Origin: Micromonospora sp. WMMD1128
GTDB taxonomy: Bacteria > Actinomycetota > Actinomycetes > Mycobacteriales > Micromonosporaceae
NCBI RefSeq assembly: GCF_027497235.1
Contig: NZ_CP114902.1
Span: 5,234,001 to 5,298,000, forward strand
DNA length: 64,000 nt
Direction of reading: 5' to 3'
The first letter of the stretch is position 1. Every line of letters begins with the position of its first letter. The translations under genes were made by a program, and so were the position numbers. This document shows, piece after piece, positions 51,970 through 60,395 of the stretch. The notes under the pieces are model-generated. The model made no database searches. It was not told the DNA's origin and saw only the letters and a program-made list of their open reading frames with translations.

Positions 51970-53199
51970 TCAGTCGTCCCTACGCCGACCGAACACCCGC
52001 TCGGTCAACCGCCCGGAGAGCTTGCCCGTCGCCGATCTGGCCAGGTCGAAGGTTTCGTTGCCGACGCGCCTGGCGACGTCGACGCCGTCCGCTCCGGTCT
52101 CAAGCGCCCTGTCACGCAACTCCATGGCCGCGTCCGCCCATCCCCTCGCCTCCGACGCCTGTCGAGTGCCCTCGATCCCGAGCCGCCCGTGGAAGTCGAC
52201 GACGGCGATCGAAACGTGGTTGCTCGACTGCACGACGGCCGGCGAGTCCATCGGATTCAGCAGCACCTTGCTGTTGGCCTTGCCCGCAGCCGCATCCATT
52301 CGGGCCATCAGGCGCTCGGTACACCGTGAGATGAGCTCGATCCGGTTCTGCCGGGCAGTCTTCAGCCCGAGGCGATGCCCGTTCACCTCATCCGGGGTCG
52401 CGTCCAGCACCCGGTCGAGCTCCAGCACGGCGATCGCGTCCTGGAGCTGAAAACAGCGGGCCAGCACGGCGAGCCACTCCCGCGCCCCCGACTCTGCCTC
52501 CCTGGCCGCCTTGGCCAGGTCACCGATGTTCGTCTTGCGCTCCAACTTCTCTGCGATGGTGTCGAGTTGACGCAGGGCGTACGCCTGGGTCTCCGCGACC
52601 GTCGCCGGCGCGGCCTGCACCTTCGACCAGGTGATCTCGTCGACCCGGCCCCGCTTCTCCCGGATGGTCATGGACTCCTCGATGACGAAGCCCACCCCGA
52701 TCATGCGGGCCAACATCGCGTCCTTCTGCGCGCGCAGCACATCGTCGACCTTCTCGTCGATCGCCGCGAGGTAGTCGGTGATCTCGTTCATCGTCTGCTG
52801 CATCGCCAGCTGGGCCATGATCCCCGCAGCGCCCGCCAGAAGCGCCGGACTGGCCGCCATCGATCCCGGCCCCTTCGTGATCTGGAGCCAGGACTTGATC
52901 GAGCCGGGCTTCCCCACCATCGCATGGCTGACTCCGGGAGTCTTGCTCGGCATCAGCCCGTGCCGGTGGACAAGTTGCGCCGATTCCTTCGTCAGCTTCA
53001 CCCAGCGACCCGAGTTGGCGGCAAGCTCGGACCCGACCTGGGCGGCTGCGGCTCCGGCGTGCAGAGCAGTTCCGAGCCGCTGCAGCCCGAGTTCCCGCGA
53101 CGGCAGCCCCTCAGCCACGAGGAATTGCTCGACATCTGTCGGGTGCCCAATGACCGCCAGGCCATCACCGTCGCTGATCAGCTGAATCTCGTTGTCCAA
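51970..53199 (-). CDS. helical protein of unknown function with a central hydrophobic segment
   Basis: 409 residues, almost all alpha-helical, no signal peptide. A hydrophobic stretch near residues 115-135 (MAASPALLAGAAGIMAQLAM) is flanked by long amphipathic helices (MNEITDYLAAIDEKVDDVLRAQKDAMLARM, AYALRQLDTIAEKLERKTN). That layout recalls alpha-pore-forming toxin folds but is not proof. TTG 53199 has AGGAG 7 nt upstream. Head-to-head with the SOS-box DprA-like operon. No known family recognised with confidence. Confidence 0.75.
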   Translation of the reverse strand: MDNEIQLISDGDGLAVIGHPTDVEQFLVAEGLPSRELGLQRLGTALHAGAAAAQVGSELAANSGRWVKLTKESAQLVHRHGLMPSKTPGVSHAMVGKPGSIKSWLQITKGPGSMAASPALLAGAAGIMAQLAMQQTMNEITDYLAAIDEKVDDVLRAQKDAMLARMIGVGFVIEESMTIREKRGRVDEITWSKVQAAPATVAETQAYALRQLDTIAEKLERKTNIGDLAKAAREAESGAREWLAVLARCFQLQDAIAVLELDRVLDATPDEVNGHRLGLKTARQNRIELISRCTERLMARMDAAAGKANSKVLLNPMDSPAVVQSSNHVSIAVVDFHGRLGIEGTRQASEARGWADAAMELRDRALETGADGVDVARRVGNETFDLARSATGKLSGRLTERVFGRRRDD

Positions 53200-53473
53200 C
53201 GTCGGCTCCTGGCGTGCGGGGGAGAGAAGCGGTGACGGTCCACCTGCATACGCCGGCCGACGACCGAGCGACGGCCAGCTTCCGAACCATCCAACACCAC
53301 CGACGTCGATGAGCCACAGCGCCGACCGGTGGAGAAGTCCGCGCCGGGCGGGTACGCCCAGAACCCTGTTGTGGGATCGACCAGCGGGGAACGGCGTGGG
53401 AAGCGATGGGACACCGCCCATGCCGTGCCACCCCGTCCGGAGGATCTGTGACGACCGAGCGGCGTCGCGACCC

Positions 53474-53502
53474 TTGATTTTGGCGCATATCGAACATATG
53501 TT
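53474..53502 (+). promoter_or_regulatory. sigma-70-type promoter of the DprA-like operon
   Basis: TTGATT (53474-53479), 17-bp spacer, TATGTT (53497-53502). Transcription would begin near 53509, giving an ~84-nt leader to ATG 53593. Confidence 0.6.
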
Positions 53503-53505
53503 CCA
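53490..53505. promoter_or_regulatory. LexA-type SOS box
   Basis: TCGAACATATGTTCCA contains the perfect palindrome GAACATATGTTC and departs from the actinobacterial SOS box (CGAAC-N4-GTTCG) by one outer base. It overlaps the -10 box, the ideal place for repression. Confidence 0.7.
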
Positions 53506-53592
53506 GAGATGGCATCCGCTCGTCGCTCCCGTCCCCGACACCGGCCAGGATGGCTGAGCGACGTGCCCAGCGCAGGGCCTACGATTGAGTCC

Positions 53593-54507
53593 ATGGACAC
53601 GGCGATGATCGAGCGGGCCTCCCTGGTCGCGCTGCTTCGCCTGCCTCGCGCGCGCTGGTCGGAGATCGCGCTCGACATCCAGGAGAACGGCAGCGCCGAG
53701 GCAGTCCTCGACCGCACGGTCGGCCACTCCGACACGCTCTTCCCGGACGGAGACTCGACCGCCGATCTGATCAGCGCAGCCGCCGCCGAGATCACCGGTT
53801 GGCAGGCGGATGGAATCGGCGTCCACGCCTTCTTCGACGACACCTACCCGGCCCAACTGCTCGGCATCCGGGAGATGCCACCGCTCCTGTTCAGCCGAGG
53901 TGATCTACGGGTCCACGACCAGGCGGTGGCAGTCGTCGGCAGTCGCAAGGCAAGCGAGGATGGGCTGCGGATAGCTCGCGCCGTCGCCACCACGCTTGCC
54001 GGTCGCGGGGTGACCGTGGTCAGCGGGCTGGCCGCCGGCATCGACACCGCCGCGCACTCATCTGCGCTGGAGGCGGGTGGGCGCACGGTCGCGGTCGTTG
54101 GCACCGGCATTCGCCGGTACTACCCCTCGGCGAACCAGCGCCTGCAGGACCACATCGCCGAGGTCGGGCTCGTGATCTCCCAGTTCTGGCCCGACGCCCC
54201 GCCGAGCAAGCAGAGCTTCCCTATGCGCAACGCCGTCATGAGCGGGTACGCAGTCGCGACGATAGTCGTCGAGGCGGGCGAGACCAGCGGCGCACGAATC
54301 CAGGCCCGCCTTGCCCTGCAGCACGGCCGTCCCGTCGTGCTGACGAGCCCGGTCATGCAGTGCGACTGGGCCAGGACGTTCGCCGAGAACCCGGGCGTCT
54401 ACGTCGTCCACGGCACCGCCCATCTGCTGGAAGCCCTCGACGACATCCTCAGTTACCAGCTCACCGACGCCGGCCTGGAGAACTTCCCTGACTTCGCCCT
54501 CCGCTGA
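53593..54507 (+). CDS. DprA/Smf-like SLOG-domain protein without winged-helix tail
   Basis: 304 residues. Rossmann-like DprA core: VAVVGSRKASEDGLRIARAVATTL, VVSGLAAGIDTAAHSSAL, PMRNAVMSGYAVATIVVEAGETSGARIQARLAL and RPVVLTSP. The N-terminal ~95 residues are helical. The C-terminal DML1-type winged helix of full DprA is missing. DprA loads RecA on ssDNA; stand-alone SLOG proteins are also proposed nucleotide sensors. Cotranscribed with a ComF-like gene. ATG 53593 or 53605; a leaderless ATG 53509 is less likely. Confidence 0.83.
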   Translation: MDTAMIERASLVALLRLPRARWSEIALDIQENGSAEAVLDRTVGHSDTLFPDGDSTADLISAAAAEITGWQADGIGVHAFFDDTYPAQLLGIREMPPLLFSRGDLRVHDQAVAVVGSRKASEDGLRIARAVATTLAGRGVTVVSGLAAGIDTAAHSSALEAGGRTVAVVGTGIRRYYPSANQRLQDHIAEVGLVISQFWPDAPPSKQSFPMRNAVMSGYAVATIVVEAGETSGARIQARLALQHGRPVVLTSPVMQCDWARTFAENPGVYVVHGTAHLLEALDDILSYQLTDAGLENFPDFALR

Positions 54508-55243
54508 CCAACGCTGGACCATCATCAGCCGGCACGTCCAAGTCCAACGCGGTTATCTACGCAACCCGCTACCGGCATACTCCTGGATCTGCCCGACATG
54601 CCGGGGTGTGCGAGGCGATGGCTATTCACTCTGCTTTCGCTGCCAGTCCCACCTCACCCGGTCTCAAGGCGTCCTCGCAGACCTCGTGCTACCGATCTCC
54701 TACTCGCCACGCACGTCGCAACACCACCACAACCTCCGGACGTACAAGGGCACGGCTCCGTCCGGGCAGGCTCGCTGGAGTCTGCTTGCGCTCCTACTGC
54801 TCTTCCTCCGTGATCATCTCCCGTGTGCGGCGGCCCGTGCCGGAGCCTTACCGACGCACGTGATCGCCGTACCGAGCACCCGCAGCCGCGCTGGCGCGCA
54901 CCCGCTGGCCGTCCTGGTAGGCGAACGCCTCCGGCTGCCCTGGATCATGAGCGCCGTCAACCCGCGCTACGGCCCTGACGATCATGATTTTCACGCCGAC
55001 TGGTTCACGCCGCTCATGCCCGCGTCAGTCGCGCCCGTCCACGCACTGGTTCTCGAGGACACCTGGACAACTGGCGCGCGGACACAGTCCCTGGCGCACG
55101 CGCTGAAGATCCTCGGCGCTACCACTGTGACCGCTGTCGTCCTCGGTCGCCATGTGGATCCGCACTTCGATCCGGCCAGGCAATTGCTCAATGTGATCGC
55201 CAGCCCGGTCTTCGACACCACTCGCTGCGCTGCGGAGGATTAG
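54488..55243 (+). CDS. ComF-like phosphoribosyltransferase with zinc ribbon, apparent CTG start
   Basis: 251 residues from CTG 54488. Two CxxC pairs (ICPTCRG, LCFRCQ) form an N-terminal zinc ribbon. The PRTase domain carries the PRPP loop ALVLEDTWTTGARTQSLAHAL near residue 195. The first ordinary start (GTG 54608) would cut off the first CxxC pair. CTG 54488 gives MTSPSADQRWTIISRHV, has GGAG 7 nt upstream (54477-54480) and overlaps dprA by 20 nt. ComF proteins serve DNA uptake; PRTases also occur in nucleotide-signalling systems. Confidence 0.75.
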   Translation: MTSPSADQRWTIISRHVQVQRGYLRNPLPAYSWICPTCRGVRGDGYSLCFRCQSHLTRSQGVLADLVLPISYSPRTSQHHHNLRTYKGTAPSGQARWSLLALLLLFLRDHLPCAAARAGALPTHVIAVPSTRSRAGAHPLAVLVGERLRLPWIMSAVNPRYGPDDHDFHADWFTPLMPASVAPVHALVLEDTWTTGARTQSLAHALKILGATTVTAVVLGRHVDPHFDPARQLLNVIASPVFDTTRCAAED

Positions 55244-55298
55244 CTGAGGCCAGCCCGCCCCGTTCCAGGCGACCCGGGAGTTCGACCCGGCAGGTGTC

Positions 55299-55340
55299 GG
55301 CGAGCGTCGGCCGGGCGGGCTCACCCGGCCGACGCTCGCC
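55299..55340. terminator. 17-bp perfect hairpin terminator
   Basis: Arms 55299-55315 and 55324-55340 with an 8-nt loop, between the convergent ComF-like gene and the catabolic operon; probably serves both. Confidence 0.7.
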
Positions 55341-55359
55341 TGACGTTCGGTCCGCCGGC

Positions 55360-56193
55360 TCAGCCGGCCACTTCGTCCTCGACCACGTTGCGCAGTTCGC
55401 CGAGGCCCTCGATGGTGCTGACGACGACCTGGCCGCTGCGCAGGAACACCTTCGGGTCGCGCCCGTCGCCCACGCCGCCGGGTGTCCCGGTGGCGATGAC
55501 GTCGCCCGGCAGCAGCGTCGCGAAGGAGCTCAGGAAGGCGATGAGCGCCGGCACCGAGTGGATCAACATGCGCGTGTTGGAGTGTTGCATCTGTTCGCCG
55601 TCGATGGTCAGGCTGATGTCGAGGCCGGACGGGTCCGGAATCTCGTCGGAGGTCACCAGGTAGGGCCCGAGCGGCCCGGTCTGGTCGAAGTTCTTGCCGG
55701 GCGTCCACTGTGTCGTCCGGCGCTGGTAGTCCCGAGCGGTGAAGTCGTTGAAGATCGTGTAGCCGGCCACGTGGTGGTAGGCGTCCTCGGGCGCGATGTG
55801 GCGACCCGCCCTGCCGATGACGACCGCCAGCTCCACCTCCCAGTCGAACCGGTCCGACAGCTTCGGGTTGATGACCGGGCCGTACGGCCGGGCGAGGGTC
55901 GTCGGGGTGCGGACGAAGATCTCGGGTGACTTGGTCACCTTGTTACCGAGTTCCTCGACGTGTTCGAGATAGTTCCGCCCCACGCACAGGATCTTGCCGG
56001 GGTCGGGGATCACCGGGAGGAGGTCGGCGTCGGTGAAGCTCACCGGCTCCGTCGCGCGGCTCGCGGCCTCGGCCAGCGCCTCCGGTCCGGACCGGAGCAG
56101 TTCCAGCACGCTCGATTCGAGCCGCCGGAACGCGCCGTCGCGCTCGACCACGGCGATCGCGCCCTGTGGGGTGTCGACGGTACCTAGTTTCAC
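55360..56193 (-). CDS. fumarylacetoacetate hydrolase-family protein (acylpyruvase/isomerase type)
   Basis: 277 residues. FAH C-terminal fold: KILCVGRNYLEHVEEL, PEIFVRTPTTLARPYGPV, the metal ligands in DWEVELAVVIG, YTIFNDFTARDYQRRT, GKNFDQTGPLGPYLV and GDVIATGTPGGVG. Hydrolyses C-C bonds of acylpyruvates in ring-cleavage pathways or isomerises/decarboxylates related acids. The GTG start overlaps the upstream FAH gene by 4 nt. Last gene of the operon. Confidence 0.88.
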   Translation of the reverse strand: MKLGTVDTPQGAIAVVERDGAFRRLESSVLELLRSGPEALAEAASRATEPVSFTDADLLPVIPDPGKILCVGRNYLEHVEELGNKVTKSPEIFVRTPTTLARPYGPVINPKLSDRFDWEVELAVVIGRAGRHIAPEDAYHHVAGYTIFNDFTARDYQRRTTQWTPGKNFDQTGPLGPYLVTSDEIPDPSGLDISLTIDGEQMQHSNTRMLIHSVPALIAFLSSFATLLPGDVIATGTPGGVGDGRDPKVFLRSGQVVVSTIEGLGELRNVVEDEVAG

Positions 56194-57242
56194 GAGTGCA
56201 GCCTCCTCTGCATGACCGCCGGCGGAAGTGACGTGGACTCACCGTCCGCGCAGACGGTGATCGGGTTGCGCAACGTGCCGATGCCGGAGCCGTGCAGCTC
56301 GATCGCGCCGTTGTGGTATTCCGCCATGTTGTTGTCGCGCAGGTGCCGGCCGGGCACATTGCTGACCGCGCCGAGCGCGACGACGTCGCCCGGCTCCAGC
56401 GTCATCCACTCGGTGATGGTCACCAGGGCCTCGGCCGGGGTGAACCGCTGTTCGCCGATGGTGCCGTCCTGGATGGTCAGCCGCTTGCCGTCGGCGTCGA
56501 CCATGTCGGTGGTGAGCCGGATGCTCCCCAGGTCGGGCAGGGCGGTGAGCGGGATCAGCCACGGGCCGATGGGCGAGAAGGTGTCCACGCCCTTCGCCCG
56601 TGCCATGGGCCGGTTGATGAAGTCCTCGACGCCGTCCTTGCTGGAGATGTGCAGGATCACGCCGTCCTGGAGACCGAACGTCGACGCCGAGTAGTCGCCG
56701 AGGAGCGACACGCCCGCGACGTGGTCGAGCGCGTTCTCCTTCGTCAGGCGTCGCGCCTGCCGCCCGATGATCAGGCACATCTCGCCCTCGGGTTGGACCG
56801 GTCCCATCTGCGGCTCGACGAGGATGTGCTCCTCGTGACCGATGACGGCACTCGGCGCCTTGAGGAAGAACTGGGGCCGGGGCCAGACGCCGCCCCATTT
56901 CGGTTCGAGCAGCTCCACGTTGGAGTTGGCGCGGTTCGAGTTGACACACACGATCTTCGTCGGGCGGGGAATCGGGGCCAGGTAGCGGGCCGAGCCGGCC
57001 GGGAGGGTGTAGTCATCGGACCGGCCGGCGTCGATCGCTTCCTGGCACAGACCCAGGAAGTACGTCATGGTCTGTCCGGCCGATATCAGGTCGAGCATGT
57101 CGCGGGGGAAGCCGACCGGGCCCAGGTTGAGCCCGGCCGACATGGCCGCCAGGTCGACGAGGGACTCGTCGGCCTGGACGGCCACCACCCGACGCACGCC
57201 GCCAACGAGCTCAGCAGTCGTCAGTTTCATCGGTATCGTCAT
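56190..57242 (-). CDS. fumarylacetoacetate hydrolase-family protein, second type
   Basis: 350 residues; longer than its neighbour, with an N-terminal ~90-residue domain, then KIVCVNSNRANSNVE, PQFFLKAPSAVIGHEE, EGEMCLIIGRQARRL, SLLGDYSASTFGLQ and PGDVVALGAVSNVPG. The metal-site Glu residues seem kept. Two different FAH proteins suggest sequential steps, for example hydrolysis and isomerisation of a ring-cleavage product. ATG 57242 makes an ATGA overlap with the upstream lipoprotein gene; ATG 57230 is the alternative. Confidence 0.85.
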   Translation of the reverse strand: MTIPMKLTTAELVGGVRRVVAVQADESLVDLAAMSAGLNLGPVGFPRDMLDLISAGQTMTYFLGLCQEAIDAGRSDDYTLPAGSARYLAPIPRPTKIVCVNSNRANSNVELLEPKWGGVWPRPQFFLKAPSAVIGHEEHILVEPQMGPVQPEGEMCLIIGRQARRLTKENALDHVAGVSLLGDYSASTFGLQDGVILHISSKDGVEDFINRPMARAKGVDTFSPIGPWLIPLTALPDLGSIRLTTDMVDADGKRLTIQDGTIGEQRFTPAEALVTITEWMTLEPGDVVALGAVSNVPGRHLRDNNMAEYHNGAIELHGSGIGTLRNPITVCADGESTSLPPAVMQRRLHS

Positions 57243-58324
57243 CCGTCCTTGTAGTTCTTGGCGTACTCGACCCACTTCTTCACGTCGATGTCGCCCATGG
57301 CTGCGGCGATGTCGTTCGTGTACATGACGGTCGGGTCCTTGACCGTGAGGTCGTTGAACTCGAGTACGGCCGCCCACTGCTCCGCGGTGAACTGTCCGAG
57401 GTCCGGCGTCTGCTTCTCCAGGTCGAATCCGTACTTCGCGGAGCGGGCCGCCAACACCGGCAGGTCCGCCTCGATCTGCTTGTCGATCGACAGGCCGGGC
57501 GTGATGAACTGGGGATACACCTGGTAGAACTTCCTGATCACGGCCTCCGGGTTGACGATCGTCATGATGGTGGCCCGGGCGATCATGCGGGCGAACTCGA
57601 CGGCGAGTTCCTTGTTCGACTCGAGCCACTTCGTGTTTGCGGCGTACGAGGCGCCGAAGGTCTGCGACTTGGGCGCCGAGGCGGTCAGGTCCCGGAACTC
57701 GAAGCCCTGCGCCTTGAAGGTCCCCCACCGGATGTCGACCTGCGACATCGCGTCGACCTTTCCTTCCTGGAGCGCCTTGGCCGCCGCCGCCCCGTTGCCC
57801 ACCGCGATGAACGTGACGTCGGACGCGGCGAGGCCGACCGACTTGAGCGCGCCGATCGCGAAGGACTGCTCGACGCCGCCAGCCCCGTTGATGCCGACCC
57901 GCTTGCCCTTGAGGTCCTCGTAGCCCTGGATGGGCGAATCGGGCTTGACCATGATGTTGAAGGTGTCCGACCGGGCCAGCTCGTAGAAGTACTTGACGCC
58001 GATGTCGCCGTTCTCCGACACGGGCGTGGCCAGGGCCGCCGGAGCCGGCGACGAGACGTTGGCCTGTCCGGTCGACAGCGCCTGCACGCAGGCGCCGGTT
58101 CCGGACACACTCGTCACGTTGATGGTGAACTTGTCGGTCAGGCCGAGTTGCGGGCCGAGGAAGATCGCCGACGAGTTGCTCGCCAGGGTCGGCGAGCAGT
58201 GATATTGCTGGATGACCGGCTTCTCACCGGCATCGGTGCTCGATCCGCCGTCCGATTCCGAACACGCACTCACCGTGAGTGCGAGGATCACGGGGACAAC
58301 GGCCCATCTCGCTCTACGTACCAT
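57239..58324 (-). CDS. ABC transporter substrate-binding lipoprotein (NMT1/taurine type)
   Basis: 361 residues. Lipobox LTVSAC with the lipidated Cys near 20, then an SBP of the NMT1/SsuA/TauA class (PIQGYEDLKGKRVGINGAGGVEQSFA, AVGNGAAAAKALQEGKVDAMSQVD). Binds the imported compound outside the cell for the permease and ATPase encoded at the front of the same operon. AAAGGA 8 nt before ATG 58324; 70 bp after the flavoenzyme gene. Confidence 0.9.
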   Translation of the reverse strand: MVRRARWAVVPVILALTVSACSESDGGSSTDAGEKPVIQQYHCSPTLASNSSAIFLGPQLGLTDKFTINVTSVSGTGACVQALSTGQANVSSPAPAALATPVSENGDIGVKYFYELARSDTFNIMVKPDSPIQGYEDLKGKRVGINGAGGVEQSFAIGALKSVGLAASDVTFIAVGNGAAAAKALQEGKVDAMSQVDIRWGTFKAQGFEFRDLTASAPKSQTFGASYAANTKWLESNKELAVEFARMIARATIMTIVNPEAVIRKFYQVYPQFITPGLSIDKQIEADLPVLAARSAKYGFDLEKQTPDLGQFTAEQWAAVLEFNDLTVKDPTVMYTNDIAAAMGDIDVKKWVEYAKNYKDG

Positions 58325-58394
58325 CGCTTTTTCCTTTCGGGTACGAAGTCTGCTTCTGGCCCCGGCTTTGAGGTGGCGGGCCAGCTCACGCCGA

Positions 58395-60395
58395 TCAGTC
58401 GGCGTCGTCGCGGCCGAATCCGGCCGTGGCCAGGGCAGCGGCACGCGCGCCGTCGGAGACCGCGTGCAGAATGTTGCGTGGATTCCGAGAGTCCCCCGCG
58501 TTGACGACGACCGCCTGGCGCGGCAGGCGATCGCGCAACCGTTGTACGTCGAATGGTTTGGACCGCACGCCGGCGGCCCACACCACGCTTCCGGTCCACA
58601 GCTCGGCCGGCGGGCCGAGCCGGGAGATCAGCACACCGTCCGGTTCCGGCGTGCAGACGCATGACTCCTCGATGGTGACGCCGAGATCGTCGAGCGTGGC
58701 CCGGACGTCGGATCGGGACAGGTTCTCCAGCCCCTGGGCCAGGCCGGCGCGCATCGACCGGGTCACCAGCCGCACCGGGTGGCCTCGTTCGGCCAGGAGC
58801 ATGGCCGCCTCGCACCCGGTCGGTCCGCCGCCGACGACGACGACCGGGCCCGGTGGCAGCTTCTCTCCGGTGCGCAGCAGGTCGTACGCGGTCATCGAGT
58901 GCGGGCCGTCCGGCGTGTGCGGGTCGACGCCGACGGCGACCACCACGGCGTCCGGCGCCGCATCCGCGACGGACTCGACGGTGGCAGTCGTCCCGGTCCG
59001 GAGCAGGGCGCCGGCGCGCCCGGCCTCGTCGACGAGCCAACGGCGCAGGCTCTCCAGCCGGTGTTTGAACGGGGGGATCGCACCCCAGATGAGCTGCCCG
59101 CCCAGCTGGTCACCGGCTTCCCACACCTCGGCGTGCCAGCCGTCGAGCGCCGCCCGGCGGGCCGCCTCCAGCCCGGCGGCGCCCCCGCCCACCACGATCA
59201 TCTTCCCGCCCGGTTCCGGACGCGCGAGGTGGATCCGCTCCCGGCCGACCTCCGGGTTGACCGCGCACCGGATCGGCCGGTCGAGTTCCTGGCGCACCCG
59301 GCTGCACTCGTTGCAGGAGATGCACGGCCGGATGCGGTCGACGGTGTCCCGGCGAACCCGCGTCAGCCAGTCCGGGTCGGCGATGAGGGCACGTCCGAGC
59401 GTCACGTAGTCCGCCACGCCGGTCGCCAGTAGGTTTTCGGCCGTCGTGGGGGTACGGATGACACCGACCGCCGAGACCGGGATGGACACGACCGCACGGA
59501 TCTCGCCCGCGAGTCCGGCCTTCCAGCCCTCGGCGAAGGACATCGGCTCGATGGCCGCCCGCAGGGCCTTCCATCGTCCCTCGGCACCGGCCGAGGTGTC
59601 CACGACCGGCGCGGAGGCCCCGGCGGTGATGTCGAGCATCGCCACGCCCAGCGCTTCCAGACGCCGGGCCACCTCCTTGGACTCCTCGAGGTCGCGGCCA
59701 CCGTCGAGGAACTCGTCGGCGCTGAAGCGGTAGATGATGGGAAAGTCGGCGCCGGCCCGGGACTGGATCTGCTCGATCACCCGGGTCGCGAACCGCATCC
59801 GGCCGTCCAGATCGCCACCCCAGGCGTCGGTACGCCGGTTCCGCAGCGGAGACAGCATCTGGGCGAGCAGGTAGGTGTGCCCGCCGTGCAGGTTGACCGC
59901 CGAGAAGCCGGCCCGTTTGGCGCGGGCCGCCGCCTCGCCGAACTCGACGCACAGCCGTTCCAGCGTGGCGTGATCCGCCTCGACCGCGAGGGTGTGACCG
60001 CCGAGAAACGTCGTCGCGCTGGGTGCGACGGGCGCGACGCCTCTGGTCTTGCGCAGGGTCGTGTTGCCACCGGCGTGGCCGATCTGCAACGCCACCGGCG
60101 TGTCGAAGAACTCGACCGCATCGACGAGCTTGTGCAGGGCCGGGATGACGTCGTCGCCGTCGATCCGCAGCGACACCGTGCCGGCGTTGCCGCGCGGAGC
60201 GTCGACGACCGTCATCTCCACGGTGATGAGTCCGGGCCGCGACCGCGCGCGCCGCGCGTAGTAGGCGATCATGTCCTCGCTGACGGTGCCGTCGGCGTTC
60301 GCCAGGTTTGTCGCCATCGGCGACATGATCACCCGGCTGGACAGGTCCAGGGCGCCGATCCGCCCGGGCGCGAGCAGGTGCGGGTAGGAAGTCAT
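58395..60395 (-). CDS. OYE-like flavin/iron-sulfur oxidoreductase (2,4-dienoyl-CoA reductase type)
   Basis: 666 residues. An N-terminal old-yellow-enzyme FMN barrel (RVIMSPMATNLANADGTVS, VALQIGHAGG, AVNLHGGHTYLLAQMLSPLRNRRTD), a [4Fe-4S] Cys set near 355-375 (CISCNECSR and a later Cys), and a C-terminal FAD/NAD domain (MIVVGGGAAGLEAARRAALDGW, VVVVGGGPTGCEAAMLLAERG). Reduces unsaturated or aromatic-derived substrates with NAD(P)H. Overlaps the MBL gene by 4 nt. Confidence 0.9.
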   Translation of the reverse strand: MTSYPHLLAPGRIGALDLSSRVIMSPMATNLANADGTVSEDMIAYYARRARSRPGLITVEMTVVDAPRGNAGTVSLRIDGDDVIPALHKLVDAVEFFDTPVALQIGHAGGNTTLRKTRGVAPVAPSATTFLGGHTLAVEADHATLERLCVEFGEAAARAKRAGFSAVNLHGGHTYLLAQMLSPLRNRRTDAWGGDLDGRMRFATRVIEQIQSRAGADFPIIYRFSADEFLDGGRDLEESKEVARRLEALGVAMLDITAGASAPVVDTSAGAEGRWKALRAAIEPMSFAEGWKAGLAGEIRAVVSIPVSAVGVIRTPTTAENLLATGVADYVTLGRALIADPDWLTRVRRDTVDRIRPCISCNECSRVRQELDRPIRCAVNPEVGRERIHLARPEPGGKMIVVGGGAAGLEAARRAALDGWHAEVWEAGDQLGGQLIWGAIPPFKHRLESLRRWLVDEAGRAGALLRTGTTATVESVADAAPDAVVVAVGVDPHTPDGPHSMTAYDLLRTGEKLPPGPVVVVGGGPTGCEAAMLLAERGHPVRLVTRSMRAGLAQGLENLSRSDVRATLDDLGVTIEESCVCTPEPDGVLISRLGPPAELWTGSVVWAAGVRSKPFDVQRLRDRLPRQAVVVNAGDSRNPRNILHAVSDGARAAALATAGFGRDDAD

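Larger units (their letters stand above)
53200..53592. other. 393-bp divergent intergenic region
   Basis: Contains the SOS promoter at 53474-53505; 53200-53470 shows no convincing gene. A plus-strand frame from 53192 has no protein-like features. An ATG at 53509, exactly where transcription should start, opens a 28-codon extension of the DprA frame, but its third-position GC is low compared with the gene. Confidence 0.55.

Noticed and set aside
53192..53557. Small plus-strand gene upstream of the DprA-like gene
   Set aside because: Crosses the SOS promoter, has no protein-like features and no good start.
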